Shown here: in pieces, positions 1 to 8,676 of the stretch
How the letters are laid out: the number at the start of each line of letters is the position of its first letter
Numbering within the stretch: the first letter of the stretch is position 1
Source of the DNA: Clavibacter michiganensis subsp. insidiosus
GTDB lineage: Bacteria > Actinomycetota > Actinomycetes > Actinomycetales > Microbacteriaceae
Reading direction: 5' to 3'
DNA: 64,000 nt
NCBI RefSeq assembly: GCF_002240565.1
Contig: NZ_MZMO01000001.1
Span: 2,170,001 to 2,234,000, forward strand
Notes under the pieces: model-generated
The model's input: the letters and a program-made list of their open reading frames with translations, nothing else
Told to the model about the DNA's origin: nothing
Databases searched by the model: none
Program-made: the position numbers and the translations under genes

Positions 1-1891
1 CGGTCTCCGGCTCCGCGTGCGTGACCATCAGGCAGAGGCCGGGCACGCCGCCGCGACCGACGCGGCCGCGGAGCTGGTGCAGCTGGGAGACGCCGAAGCG
101 GTCGGCGTCGAGGATCACCATGGTCGAGGCGTTCGGCACGTCGACGCCCACCTCGATGACGGTGGTGGCGACGATCAGGTCGATGTCTCCCGCGGAGAAC
201 GCGCGCATGACGCGGTCCTTCTCCTCCCCCGTCATGCGGCCGTGCAGCACGGCGCGGCGGACGGATCCGAGGCGCGGGTGGGCGGCGAGGAGCGCGTCGA
301 CCTCGGTGACGGTGGCGAGCGACGGCCGGGTGGGCGCGTCGTCCGCTCCCTCGCCGGCGTCCTCGTCCTCCGCCTCCGGATCCTGCGGGTCGATCGCGGG
401 GCACACGACGAACGCCTGGCGCCCCTTCTCGATCTCCTCGGCCGTGCGCTCCCACACCCGCTCGATCCACCGCGGCTGCTCGTGCAGCGGGACGACGAAG
501 GACGCGATCGGCTGGCGCCCGCTCGGCAGCTCGGCGATGGTCGAGACGTCGAGGTCGCCGAACACCGTCATCGCGACCGTGCGCGGGATCGGCGTGGCCG
601 TGAGCACGAGCACGTGCGGCGGGGTGCCGCCCTTCCGCCGGAGCGCCTCGCGCTGGTCCACCCCGAAGCGGTGCTGCTCGTCGACGACCACGAGGCCGAG
701 GTCGAGGAACTCGACGCGGTCCCCGAGGAGCGCGTGCGTGCCGACGACGATGCGCGCCTGGCCGCTGACGATGCGCAGCAGCGCGCGCTTGCGCTCGGCG
801 GTCGACAGCTGGCCGGTGAGGAGGGTGGGCATGAGCTCCGCCGCGAGATCCGGGCCGAGCGACGTGGTGAGCGAGCGGAGGTGCTGGCTCGCGAGCACCT
901 CGGTGGGCGCGAGCAGCGCGGACTGGCCGCCGCTGTCGGCGACCGCGAGCATCGCCCGGAGCGCGACGAGCGTCTTGCCGGAGCCGACCTCGCCCTGCAC
1001 GAGCCGGTTCATGGGCCAGGTGCGCGCCATGTCGGTCGCGATCTCCTCGCCGACGAGCCGCTGGTCGCCCGTGAGCTCGAAGGGCAGCTGCGCGTCGAGC
1101 CGGTCGAGGTGGCCGCCTGCGGTCGGGATCCGCGGCGTCGCCGGCAGCGCGCGCGCCGCCTGCCGCCGCTGCAGCAGCGCGGTCTGCAGCACGAACGCCT
1201 CCTGGAAGCGCAGGGCGTCGCGGCCGCGCTTCCAGTCGACGTCCTTCTCGGGGCGGTGCACGCCCTCGAGCGCCTCGCGGTACGGGAGGAGGCCACGCTG
1301 GGCGCGCACCTCGGCGGGGACGGGATCCTCGAGGTCGTCGACCGCGTCGAGCGCCAGCTCCACCGACTTCGCGACCTGCCAGCTCGCCATCGACGCGGTG
1401 GCCGGGTAGATGGGGATGGGCATCTCGGCCCAGCGACGCGCGGCCGCGTCGGGCTCGCCGCCCGAGAGCGCCGGGCCCTCGTGCGCGTCGAAGAGCTCGT
1501 AGTCGGGGTGCGCGAGCTGGAGGGCGCCGCGGTAGTCGCTGACCTTGCCCGCGAAGATGCCGCGGACGCCCGGCACGAGGTCCTTGGCGCGCCACGCCTG
1601 GTTGAAGAAGGTGAGGGTGAGGAATCCGCGGCCGTCGGTGATCCGCACCTCGAGGATGCTGCCGCGCCGGGCCCGCATGGGGCGCTCGCGCACCTCGCGG
1701 ACCTCGGCGACGATGGTGGCCTGCTGGTCGACCGGCAGCTCGGCGAGGGCCGTGAGCTCGCCGCGGCGGGCGTAGCGGCGCGGCAGGTGCTCGAGGAGGT
1801 CGGCGACCGTGCGCAGGCCGAATGCCTTCTGCAGCACGCCCGCGGTGCGGCCGCCCACGACGCCCGCGAGCGCGGCGTCGGATCCGGTCAT
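1..1891 (-). CDS. recG: ATP-dependent DNA helicase RecG (3' end beyond window)
   Basis: RecG is the superfamily 2 helicase that remodels stalled replication forks and branched DNA. The reverse strand reads 630 codons from ATG at 1891 without a stop. An N-terminal OB/wedge-type region (MTGSDAALAG start) is followed by Walker A GEVGSGKTLVA, the DEQH box in VVVDEQHRFG, motif III-like LTATPIPRT, and motif VI QLRGRVGRG close to the window edge, so roughly the last 100 residues are missing. The start ATG overlaps the stop of the upstream transglutaminase gene as ATGA, making it the fourth gene of a coupled MoxR-DUF58-TgpA-RecG operon. The identification rests on the full motif set and is secure. 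Confidence 0.95.
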   Translation of the reverse strand, partial: MTGSDAALAGVVGGRTAGVLQKAFGLRTVADLLEHLPRRYARRGELTALAELPVDQQATIVAEVREVRERPMRARRGSILEVRITDGRGFLTLTFFNQAWRAKDLVPGVRGIFAGKVSDYRGALQLAHPDYELFDAHEGPALSGGEPDAAARRWAEMPIPIYPATASMASWQVAKSVELALDAVDDLEDPVPAEVRAQRGLLPYREALEGVHRPEKDVDWKRGRDALRFQEAFVLQTALLQRRQAARALPATPRIPTAGGHLDRLDAQLPFELTGDQRLVGEEIATDMARTWPMNRLVQGEVGSGKTLVALRAMLAVADSGGQSALLAPTEVLASQHLRSLTTSLGPDLAAELMPTLLTGQLSTAERKRALLRIVSGQARIVVGTHALLGDRVEFLDLGLVVVDEQHRFGVDQREALRRKGGTPPHVLVLTATPIPRTVAMTVFGDLDVSTIAELPSGRQPIASFVVPLHEQPRWIERVWERTAEEIEKGRQAFVVCPAIDPQDPEAEDEDAGEGADDAPTRPSLATVTEVDALLAAHPRLGSVRRAVLHGRMTGEEKDRVMRAFSAGDIDLIVATTVIEVGVDVPNASTMVILDADRFGVSQLHQLRGRVGRGGVPGLCLMVTHAEPET

Positions 1892-4425
1892 CCCCCGAGT
1901 GTACGAGGGGCGTCTGACGGCGGTGGGCCGGCCAGCGGCCCGGCCGCCGTCCCGCCGTCCGCTCCGTCGTCGGACCGCGGGCGGCGGCGGACGAGCGAGC
2001 GCGGCGCGATGAGCGCGAGGATCCGGTCGGCGCGTCCCGCGCGGGCGCGCAGCGCGTCGCCCAGCGCGACGAGCGCGGCGGCCTGCGCGGTGCCGGATGC
2101 GGCGTCCACCGGCAGGTCCGCACGGGCGAAGCGCTCCCGCTCGCGCGCGGTGACGAGGAGGGCCACCGGGTCGGCGAGCGACGGGTCGTCGCCCTGGAGG
2201 CGCCGGCCGAGCTCGCGCGGCGACTCGGTGTCCGGCACGCGGATCCCCAGATCGACGGCCTGGTCCTCCGCCTCGCGCCAGGCGGTGCCCGCCGGGGCGT
2301 CGCCCGCCTCGAGCGCGCGCAGGCGGCCGACGCGGCGGGCGCGGCGCAGGAGCGCGGGGGCGGCGAGGAGGGCGAGCACGAGGAGGACGAGGGCCGCCGT
2401 GCCGAGGGCCGCCCACGGGATCCGGACGCCCGTGGCGCCGCTCGCGCCAGGCGCGGCCGAGGCGGTGGGCGCCGGCGTCGCGGTCGGCGTGGCCTCGGTC
2501 GGCGCGCTCGGCGTCGCGGACGGCGTGGGCGCGGCGGTGGGCGCGGCCGACGGCTGGGCGTAGGGCGCGGCCTGGCCCCGACCCGGCGTGGGCTCGAAGG
2601 CGATCCAGCCGATGCCGGAGAAGTACAGCTCGGGCCAGGAGTGCAGGTCGTGGGATCCGACGCGGTAGGTGATGAGGTCGCCGTCGCGCCCCACCTGGTC
2701 GCCCGGGAGGTAGCCCACGGCCACGCGCGACGGGATGCCCGCCTCGCGCGCCATGATCGCCATCGCCGACGCGAAGTGCACGCAGTAGCCCGAGCGCACG
2801 CGGAGGAACTCCCCCACCACGTCGACGCCGCTGCCGTCGTAGCCCTGCTGGACGGGCGCGTCCTCCGAGTAGCGGAACTGCCCGCCCGTGAAGAACTGCT
2901 GGAGCGCGAGCGCCTGGTCGTAGGGCGAGTCGATGCCGGCCAGGACGTCGGCCGTCGTCGAGGCGACGATGGCCGGTGTCCCGGAAGGGATCTGCAGGTA
3001 GGGCGCGAGGTCGTCGTCCGTCGCGGGGGCGACCTGCTCCAGCTGCGCGCGCTCGGGGCGCGGCAGCTCGCTCGTCACGGTGTAGCTCTGGTCGCGGCTG
3101 TCCGAGTCGGACGAGCGGATCGCGAGGCCCTGATCCGACCAGCGCCACGAGCCGTCGAGACCCGTGACGCTGCGGGGCGCGTAGGGCGCGGGCAGCCAGG
3201 CGCTCGAGGAGCCCTCGACCTGCACGCGCGCCTCGACCTCCTCGGCCGGCACGGCGGATCCGGCGCCGAGGTCCGGCCCGATCGCGTCGACGGTGTTTCC
3301 GTCCGACGGGCGCAGCGGCGACGGCGCCCACTCGTCGCCCTCGAAGCGCGAGAGCGTCGTGACCTTGAAGTAGAGGGGCGTGAGGGACGCGGTCGAGTAC
3401 CGGAGCGCCTCGACGTCGACGGGACGGCGGAGGTCGTCGCCGAGGTCGAGGATCGGGTTGACGACGCGCGAGCCGCCCTGTGCGGAGCCGGATGCGGTGG
3501 GGAACGTGGCCGAGGTGAGGCCCGGGACGATCGCCGGCGCGAGGAGGGAGAGGACGACCGCGCCGCCCGCGAGCGCGCCCGCGGAGGCGAGCGTCGTGCG
3601 CGCGGACGTCGCCCGTCCGCCTGGCGACGATCGGCCGGGCCGCGGCGGCGGGGCCGCGCCCGCGATGCCGAGGAGGCCGGATCCGCGCCACCCGCCCTCG
3701 CCGTCGGTCTCGCGCGCGTCGGCCGCGAGCACCGCGAACCACGCGAGCGCCGTGACGGCGAAGGACCCGACGGAGAACTCACCGACCAGCACGGCGCCGG
3801 GCACGGAGACGAGCACGAGGAGCGGGAGCCCGGTGACCGCGGGCATGCGGAGCACGTGGGCGAGCACGTCGAGCACCACCGCGAGGGCGCCGATCGCGGC
3901 CACGATCACGAAGACGATGGAGGCGAGCGGCGGCACGGGCGCCGACCGGCGGTAGATCTCCTCGCCCGCCTGCTCGCCGACGGCGAGGAGGGTGCGGACG
4001 GTCTCCGGGGTGGGGATCACGCCCAGAACCGCGGTGCGGCCCGCGAACACGAGGGTGACGAGGAGCACGAGGAGGACGAGGCCGCCCGCCGAGGCGAGCA
4101 GGCGGGGCACGCCGACGGAGCGCAGCAGCGCGGCGGATCCGAGCACCGCGGCGACGACCACGACGCAGAGCAGGAACCAGGCCCCCGGCTCGACGAGCAG
4201 GTGGAGGCTGGCGGCGCCGGCCAGGAGGGCGACGCCCAGCGCGGCGGTGAGCGGCCAGCGGGCGGCGGCGTGCCCGGCGCCCGAGCCGCGGCCACGGCGG
4301 CCGGGGCCGGATCCGTCTCCCAGGCCGCGTCCGCCGGGCCCGCCCGCGCGCTCCCCCGGCAGCGGGCGCGGCTCGACCGTCCAGTGCTCGCGGCCCCCGA
4401 GGCCGACGGAGTCGAGGTCGGTCAT
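1888..4425 (-). CDS. TgpA-like membrane transglutaminase (DUF3488 + transglutaminase core)
   Basis: A membrane protein of 845 residues. About nine hydrophobic segments occupy the N-terminal 270 residues, followed by an extracytoplasmic transglutaminase-like domain with Cys548 in SGYCVHFAS and the His/Asp part in SHDLHSWPEL. A Thr/Pro/Ala-rich linker and one further membrane helix lead to a cytoplasmic tail. The gene sits directly after a DUF58 gene and a MoxR ATPase, a conserved partnership whose role is probably assembly or modification of cell-envelope or secreted proteins; the substrate is unknown. The ATG at 4425 overlaps the DUF58 stop (ATGA). An in-frame start 26 codons upstream gives an Arg-rich, unlikely N-terminus. 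The stop overlaps the recG ATG. Confidence 0.88.
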   Translation of the reverse strand: MTDLDSVGLGGREHWTVEPRPLPGERAGGPGGRGLGDGSGPGRRGRGSGAGHAAARWPLTAALGVALLAGAASLHLLVEPGAWFLLCVVVVAAVLGSAALLRSVGVPRLLASAGGLVLLVLLVTLVFAGRTAVLGVIPTPETVRTLLAVGEQAGEEIYRRSAPVPPLASIVFVIVAAIGALAVVLDVLAHVLRMPAVTGLPLLVLVSVPGAVLVGEFSVGSFAVTALAWFAVLAADARETDGEGGWRGSGLLGIAGAAPPPRPGRSSPGGRATSARTTLASAGALAGGAVVLSLLAPAIVPGLTSATFPTASGSAQGGSRVVNPILDLGDDLRRPVDVEALRYSTASLTPLYFKVTTLSRFEGDEWAPSPLRPSDGNTVDAIGPDLGAGSAVPAEEVEARVQVEGSSSAWLPAPYAPRSVTGLDGSWRWSDQGLAIRSSDSDSRDQSYTVTSELPRPERAQLEQVAPATDDDLAPYLQIPSGTPAIVASTTADVLAGIDSPYDQALALQQFFTGGQFRYSEDAPVQQGYDGSGVDVVGEFLRVRSGYCVHFASAMAIMAREAGIPSRVAVGYLPGDQVGRDGDLITYRVGSHDLHSWPELYFSGIGWIAFEPTPGRGQAAPYAQPSAAPTAAPTPSATPSAPTEATPTATPAPTASAAPGASGATGVRIPWAALGTAALVLLVLALLAAPALLRRARRVGRLRALEAGDAPAGTAWREAEDQAVDLGIRVPDTESPRELGRRLQGDDPSLADPVALLVTARERERFARADLPVDAASGTAQAAALVALGDALRARAGRADRILALIAPRSLVRRRPRSDDGADGGTAAGPLAGPPPSDAPRTLGG

Positions 4426-5750
4426 CGGGCCATCTCCTCGGCGCGGGCGGCGCGCCAGGCGTCCGCGGGCCGGGTGTCGTCGTCGAGGACGACCGCGCGC
4501 CATCCGGCCTCGCGGAGGATCCGGAGGGCCTCGCGGTCGTCGCGGCCGTCGACCCGGCCCGGGTGCGCGAGGAACGCGACCGCGGGACGGCAGGCGGCAC
4601 CGAAGCCCGCGAGCCGCCGGGCGGCGTCCTCGTCGAGGTGGCCGAGGACCGCGTGCATCGGGACGGCGCGGCGGCTGCGGCGCAGGTCGGCGAGGGCCTC
4701 CTGCACGCCGTCGCGGTCGGGGTCGACCGCGGCCGGGCGCACCTCGGCGAGGTGGAGGAGCAGGTCGCCCTCGGCGGAGGCGTCGCCGGGTCGGGCGGCG
4801 ACGGGGGCCTGACGGTCGGAGCCCGCGGCCGTCTCGATCAGGTGCACCGCGTATCCCCCGCGCTGCAGGTGCACGGCCACGGACGCCGCGAACGCGACCG
4901 CGCGCTCGAACGCCCGGTCGCCGTCCCCGTCGTCGTCGGCGTGCTGCGGGAAGCCGGCGGCGCGCGTGTCGAGGAGCACGAGCGAGCGCGGGCTCGACCG
5001 CTGCTCCTCCTGCCGCACCATGAGCTCGCCGTGCCGGGCGGTGGCGCGCCAGTGCACGCGGCGGAGAGGATCCCCCGCCCGGTACTCGCGCGTGCCGAGG
5101 TCGTCCTCGCCGCCGTCGGCGCGGCGCTGCACCCGCTCGGACTCGCCCTCGGACGAGACCTGCCCGCCGGGTTCGGCCTCGAGGTCAGCGAGGCGCGGCG
5201 TCACGACCAGGCGCGAGGTGCCGCCCGCCACGTGCCGCAGCCCCATCAGGCGGAAGGGGTCGTGCTCCTCGACGGCGAGCGGGCCCACCTCGTGGACGCC
5301 GCGGCGCTCGGGAGTGAGGTCGTAGCGGAGGACGGGCCGGGCGGTGGAGCGGCGGGATCCCCGCGCGAACCCCCGGAGCGATGGCAGCTCAGCGGGCGGC
5401 GTCGCGCCGTCGGATCCGGGCACCAGGTCGAGCACCCACGAGCGGGGCGTCGGCATGGTGCCGGCGTTCGCGACGGACACGGTCACGGTCGTCGCCGTGC
5501 CCGACTCGACGACCTCGGACGTGAAGGTGCGCTCCACGTGCAGCCGCACCCGCGCGATCACGAGCCAGGCGGCGGCGAGCAGCGGGAGCGCGAGGAGGGC
5601 GACGCCGATGAAGACGAACTCGCGCCGCCCCGCGATGAAGGCGCCCGCGAACGCGGCGACCCCGGCGGCGAGCAGGGCAATCCCGCGGAGGGTCGGGTGC
5701 GGGACGGCCTCGACGCCGATCCGGCGCATCAGGCGCGCGAGGGGCGGCAC
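4422..5750 (-). CDS. DUF58 domain-containing membrane protein
   Basis: A protein of 442 residues with two N-terminal hydrophobic segments (about residues 22-62), a beta-rich region, and the DUF58 signature DPLRRVHWRATARHGELMV around residue 230. The C-terminal half resembles a vWA-like fold and contains LVLLDTRAAG. DUF58 proteins are nearly always linked to MoxR ATPases and transglutaminase-like proteins, as here, and are thought to be effectors of MoxR chaperone action. GTG at 5750 lies 4 nt after the moxR stop. An ATG seven codons later (5729) is an alternative start, and neither has a strong Shine-Dalgarno. The function is known only at family level. Confidence 0.87.
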   Translation of the reverse strand: MPPLARLMRRIGVEAVPHPTLRGIALLAAGVAAFAGAFIAGRREFVFIGVALLALPLLAAAWLVIARVRLHVERTFTSEVVESGTATTVTVSVANAGTMPTPRSWVLDLVPGSDGATPPAELPSLRGFARGSRRSTARPVLRYDLTPERRGVHEVGPLAVEEHDPFRLMGLRHVAGGTSRLVVTPRLADLEAEPGGQVSSEGESERVQRRADGGEDDLGTREYRAGDPLRRVHWRATARHGELMVRQEEQRSSPRSLVLLDTRAAGFPQHADDDGDGDRAFERAVAFAASVAVHLQRGGYAVHLIETAAGSDRQAPVAARPGDASAEGDLLLHLAEVRPAAVDPDRDGVQEALADLRRSRRAVPMHAVLGHLDEDAARRLAGFGAACRPAVAFLAHPGRVDGRDDREALRILREAGWRAVVLDDDTRPADAWRAARAEEMAR

Positions 5751-5754
5751 GGGG

Positions 5755-6840
5755 TCAGCGCGTCCGTCCGGCGGCGCTCAGCGGCACGGCGGTCGACGCG
5801 ACGATGCGCTCGAGGATCTCGACCACGGCGGCCTGGCCCCGACCGCGCTGGCCGAGCGCGCGGCCGGTCGCGACGAGCCGGTGCGCGAGCACGGGCGCGG
5901 CGAGGGCGTCGATGTCGTCGGGCAGCACGAAGTCGCGCCCGTCGAGCGCGGCGCGGGTCTTGGCGGCGCGGATGAGCTGGAGGGTGGCGCGGGGGCTCGC
6001 GCCGAGGCGGATGTCCTCGTGGCCGCGCGTGGCCTGCACGATCGCGACGGTGTAGCGCGACACGGGGTCGGACACGTAGACGCCGCGGGCCGCGTGCATC
6101 ATCGCGTCGAGGTCCTCCGCGTCGACGACGGGACGCAGCTCGTCGAGCGGGCTCACGGTGTCGCGCGAGCGGAGCATGGCGAGCTCCGCGGAGGCGTCGG
6201 GGTAGCCCATCGAGATGCGGGCCATGAAGCGGTCGCGCTGCGCCTCGGGGAGCGCGTAGGTTCCCTCCATCTCGACCGGGTTCTGGGTGGCGACCACCGT
6301 GAAGGGCTGCTGCAGCGGGTGCGTCACCCCGTCGACCGTGACCTGCCCCTCCTCCATGCACTCGAGGAGCGCCGACTGCGTCTTGGGGCTCGCTCGGTTG
6401 ATCTCGTCGCCGATGACGATGTTCGCGAACACGGCGCCCGGCTGGAACTCGAAGCGGTGGTCGGCCTGGCTGTAGACGGAGACGCCCGTGACGTCCGAGG
6501 GCAGGAGGTCGGGCGTGAACTGGATCCGGTTGACGGTGCAGTCGACGCTGCGCGCGAGCGCCTTGGCGAGCATGGTCTTCCCGACGCCCGGCACGTCCTC
6601 GATGAGGAGGTGGCCGCCGGAGAGGAACACGGTGAGCGCCATGCGGGTGGCGTCGTGCTTGCCGGACATGACGGAGTCGATGTTCGCGAGGATGAGGTCG
6701 GCGAGCCGGCGCACCTCCTCCAGCGGCATGGCGGGCGCCCCGTGGGTGCGGTCGGCCTGACGCGCGGCGGCGCGGATCCGGGCGGGCGGCTGTCCCGACC
6801 CGGCGTGCAGGGGGACGGACTCGGACTCGGGACTCGTCAC
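5755..6840 (-). CDS. MoxR-family AAA+ ATPase
   Basis: A 361-residue AAA+ ATPase of the MoxR class, chaperone-like proteins that act on metal or cofactor insertion and on envelope protein maturation. Visible motifs are Walker A GVPGVGKTMLA, Walker B VIGDEINRA, sensor 1 region FTVVATQNPVEMEG and a C-terminal lid. The GTG start at 6840 is preceded by GGAGGACCTCC, a good ribosome binding site, unlike the coupled downstream genes. This is the first gene of the MoxR-DUF58-TgpA-RecG operon and its promoter must lie in 6841-6940, the region divergent from rsmD. Confidence 0.93.
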   Translation of the reverse strand: MTSPESESVPLHAGSGQPPARIRAAARQADRTHGAPAMPLEEVRRLADLILANIDSVMSGKHDATRMALTVFLSGGHLLIEDVPGVGKTMLAKALARSVDCTVNRIQFTPDLLPSDVTGVSVYSQADHRFEFQPGAVFANIVIGDEINRASPKTQSALLECMEEGQVTVDGVTHPLQQPFTVVATQNPVEMEGTYALPEAQRDRFMARISMGYPDASAELAMLRSRDTVSPLDELRPVVDAEDLDAMMHAARGVYVSDPVSRYTVAIVQATRGHEDIRLGASPRATLQLIRAAKTRAALDGRDFVLPDDIDALAAPVLAHRLVATGRALGQRGRGQAAVVEILERIVASTAVPLSAAGRTR

Positions 6841-6928
6841 GGAGGTCCTCCAGCGTCGTGGGCGTCTTGGCAGCGTACGTCAGGGATCCGGGCGCGTCCG
6901 GCCCGCCTCCGGGGGCGGACATGCCGGG

Positions 6929-6934
6929 TAGCGT
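6929..6934 (+). promoter_or_regulatory. -10 hexamer TAGCGT, rsmD leader
   Basis: TAGCGT lies 8 nt before a GTG at 6943 that opens a short reading frame ending in the rsmD start. The spacing matches leaderless starts elsewhere in the window. No clear -35 is visible. Confidence 0.35.
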
Positions 6935-6942
6935 GGTCGCCC

Positions 6943-6996
6943 GTGCACCCTGCTCCGAACGCCGCCGTCCCGCGCCCCGCCGGCCGTCCGTCGTGA
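6943..6996 (+). CDS. possible 17-codon leaderless leader peptide before rsmD
   Basis: GTG at 6943 opens a 17-codon frame (V-H-P-A-P-N and so on) whose TGA overlaps the rsmD start codon as GTGA. A -10-like TAGCGT sits 8 nt upstream, so the transcript could begin at this GTG. rsmD itself has no Shine-Dalgarno, so translation of the short frame could deliver ribosomes to it. Such leaderless short ORFs coupled to downstream genes are known in mycobacteria. The peptide has no recognisable function, and it may instead be untranslated leader. Confidence 0.3.
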   Translation: MHPAPNAAVPRPAGRPS

Positions 6997-7607
6997 CCCG
7001 CATCGTCGCCGGGTTCGCCGGCTCCCTGGTCCTCCGCGTGCCCCGGACGGGCACGCGCCCCACGAGCGACCGCGTGCGCGAGGCCCTCTTCTCCGGGCTC
7101 GAGGCCCGGGACGCGCTCGACGGCGCGCGCGTCCTCGACCTGTACGCCGGATCCGGGGCCCTCGGCCTCGAGGCCGCCAGCCGCGGTGCGCGCGAGGTCG
7201 TCCTCGTGGAGCGCGCGGTGCCGGCGGCCGCCGTCTGCCGGTCGAATGCGGGCATCGTCGAGCGCGCGGCGCCGCGGGGTGGCGAGCCGCGGATCCGAGT
7301 GGCCGCCCAGAGCGTGCGCGCCTTCCTCGCGGCCGACCGCGGCTCCTACGACGTCGCGTTCCTGGATCCGCCGTACGAGGTCGGCGACGCCGAGCTGGCG
7401 GAGGAGCTGGCCGCGCTCGTCCCGCGGCTCGTCGACGGGGCCGTGGTCATGGTGGAGCGCAGCGCGCGCTCGGCCGAGCCGGCGTGGCCCGCGGGGATCG
7501 CGCTCGACCGCAGGAAGGCGTACGGCGACACCGTCGTGTGGTGGGCGGTCGCCGGATCGCCCGACGACGAGGACCTGCCGGACGGCGCGGACGAGCCCGC
7601 GTCCTAG
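6993..7607 (+). CDS. rsmD: 16S rRNA (guanine(966)-N2)-methyltransferase RsmD
   Basis: A 204-residue SAM-dependent methyltransferase that modifies G966 of 16S rRNA on the assembling 30S subunit. Motif I is DLYAGSGALGLEAA, the acidic binding residue follows in VVLVERAV, and the catalytic motif IV is FLDPPYEV (residues about 123-130), the usual DPPF/Y form. GTG at 6993 was chosen because the protein then begins at the conserved MTRIVAGFAGSL. The longer in-frame extension back to 6858 is low-complexity. There is no Shine-Dalgarno, but the preceding 17-codon frame overlaps the start. The TAG stop (7605-7607) lies within the 6-bp target duplication of the IS element that follows. Confidence 0.93.
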   Translation: MTRIVAGFAGSLVLRVPRTGTRPTSDRVREALFSGLEARDALDGARVLDLYAGSGALGLEAASRGAREVVLVERAVPAAAVCRSNAGIVERAAPRGGEPRIRVAAQSVRAFLAADRGSYDVAFLDPPYEVGDAELAEELAALVPRLVDGAVVMVERSARSAEPAWPAGIALDRRKAYGDTVVWWAVAGSPDDEDLPDGADEPAS

Positions 7608-7608
7608 C
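7603..7608 (+). repeat. IS target-site duplication, left copy (CCTAGC)
   Basis: CCTAGC directly precedes the left IS terminus and recurs as CCTAGC at 8677-8682 right after the other terminus. This copy contains the rsmD stop codon TAG. Confidence 0.9.
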
Positions 7609-7636
7609 TGTACCCGGCCATGACGTTGGTGACACT
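7609..7636 (+). repeat. left terminal inverted repeat of the IS
   Basis: The 28-nt left end, beginning TGTAC and ending GTTGGTGACACT, pairs with 8649-8676 at 23 of 28 positions. Confidence 0.85.
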
Positions 7637-7650
7637 TCGGGGCGTGTGAG

Positions 7651-7703
7651 GAGGCCTCCTGGCTTGATGGAGCTGTCTAGTTCTGCCACTGCCAGGAGGC
7701 CTC
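7651..7703 (+). promoter_or_regulatory. stem-loop that sequesters the transposase ribosome binding site
   Basis: GAGGCCTCCTGGC (7651-7663) and GCCAGGAGGCCTC (7691-7703) are perfect 13-nt inverted repeats with a 27-nt loop. The right arm contains the AGGAGG Shine-Dalgarno and ends one base before the transposase ATG at 7705. RNA entering from outside the IS, for example from rsmD, would fold and hide the ribosome binding site. Confidence 0.65.
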
Positions 7704-7704
7704 G

Positions 7705-8664
7705 ATGTCCCACGCTAATGCTCGTCTGACGGTTCACGGGAGGGTTCTCCTCGTGCGGCGGGTGGTCGAGGATCGTCGGCCGGTCTCGCATGTCGCGCGC
7801 GAACTCGGTGTGTCGCGTCAGTGCGCGCATCGGTGGGTGAATCGGTTCCGGTCCGAGGGCTTCGAAGGCTTGTCGGACCGGTCCTCGAGGCCGAGACGGG
7901 TGCCGACGAGGACGAGCCCGGAACGAGAACGAGCCGTCGTGGAAGCGAGGACCCGATTGCGATCAGGTCCTGCCCGGTTGGCGCCGGTGACCGGTGTTCC
8001 AGCCCGCACGATCTCCCGCATCCTGCGGCGGCACGGGGCACCGCCGTTGGCATGGTTGGACCCCGTCACCGGGGCCGTGATCCGGGCATCCCGGTCGACG
8101 GCAAACCGGTACGAGCATGAGCATCCCGGCGACCTGATCCACGTCGACGTGAAGAAGCTCGGCCGGATCCCGGACGGCGGCGGCTGGCGGGCGCATGGCC
8201 GCAGCGAACAGGTTCGTGGTCGTGGGATCGGGTTCGATTACGTCCACGCCGTGGTCGATGACCACACCCGCCTCGCCTACGCGGAGATCCACCCGGACGA
8301 GAAGGGCGTGACCGCGGCAGGGTTCCTGACCCGGGCCGCGGCGTACTTCGCCGAGCACGGCATCACCCGCATCGAACGGGTCCTGACGGACAACGCGTTC
8401 GCCTACCGGCACTCGGCCGCGTTCCAGAACGCGGTCACGCAGCTCGGTGCGAGGCAGAAGTTCATCCGCCCGCACTGCCCCTGGCAGAACGGCAAGGTCG
8501 AACGCTTCAACCGCACCCTCGCGACCGAGTGGGCCTACCGGCAACCCTTCACCAGCAACCAAGCCAGAACCGACGCCCTTGATCCGTGGATCCAGCACTA
8601 CAACACTGAACGAATCCACTCGAGCCACGGGCTGACGCCCGCGGCCCGAGTGTCACCAACGTGA
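7705..8664 (+). CDS. IS481-family transposase
   Basis: A 319-residue DDE transposase. An N-terminal helix-turn-helix (about residues 24-48, VSHVARELGVSRQCAHRWV) is followed by a linker and a retroviral-integrase-like core. The catalytic residues are D148 in IHVDVK, D229 in VLTDN and E266 in KVERFN, giving the expected D-36-E spacing. It is full length and uninterrupted. The ATG at 7705 lies 6-7 nt after AGGAGG, which is buried in an inverted repeat. Codon choice (CGG, CGT, GGG) is slightly less biased than in the neighbouring genes, in keeping with mobile DNA. Confidence 0.94.
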   Translation: MSHANARLTVHGRVLLVRRVVEDRRPVSHVARELGVSRQCAHRWVNRFRSEGFEGLSDRSSRPRRVPTRTSPERERAVVEARTRLRSGPARLAPVTGVPARTISRILRRHGAPPLAWLDPVTGAVIRASRSTANRYEHEHPGDLIHVDVKKLGRIPDGGGWRAHGRSEQVRGRGIGFDYVHAVVDDHTRLAYAEIHPDEKGVTAAGFLTRAAAYFAEHGITRIERVLTDNAFAYRHSAAFQNAVTQLGARQKFIRPHCPWQNGKVERFNRTLATEWAYRQPFTSNQARTDALDPWIQHYNTERIHSSHGLTPAARVSPT

Positions 8665-8676
8665 TGACTCAGTACA
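8649..8676 (+). repeat. right terminal inverted repeat of the IS
   Basis: The right end, ending AGTACA. It starts inside the last codons of the transposase gene and pairs with 7609-7636. Confidence 0.85.

Larger units (their letters stand above)
7609..8676 (+). mobile_element. intact IS481-family insertion sequence (1068 bp)
   Basis: The element runs from TGTAC at 7609 to GTACA at 8676 with imperfect terminal inverted repeats (23 of 28 positions match, core CACGTTGGTGACACT on the right arm) and perfect 6-bp direct repeats CCTAGC outside. It carries a single full-length transposase gene, so it looks complete and perhaps recently active. Size and organisation fit the IS481 family. Clavibacter genomes carry elements of this family such as IS1121, but identity to a named IS needs an ISfinder comparison. 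It inserted between the convergent genes rsmD and thiL without damaging either. Confidence 0.93.
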
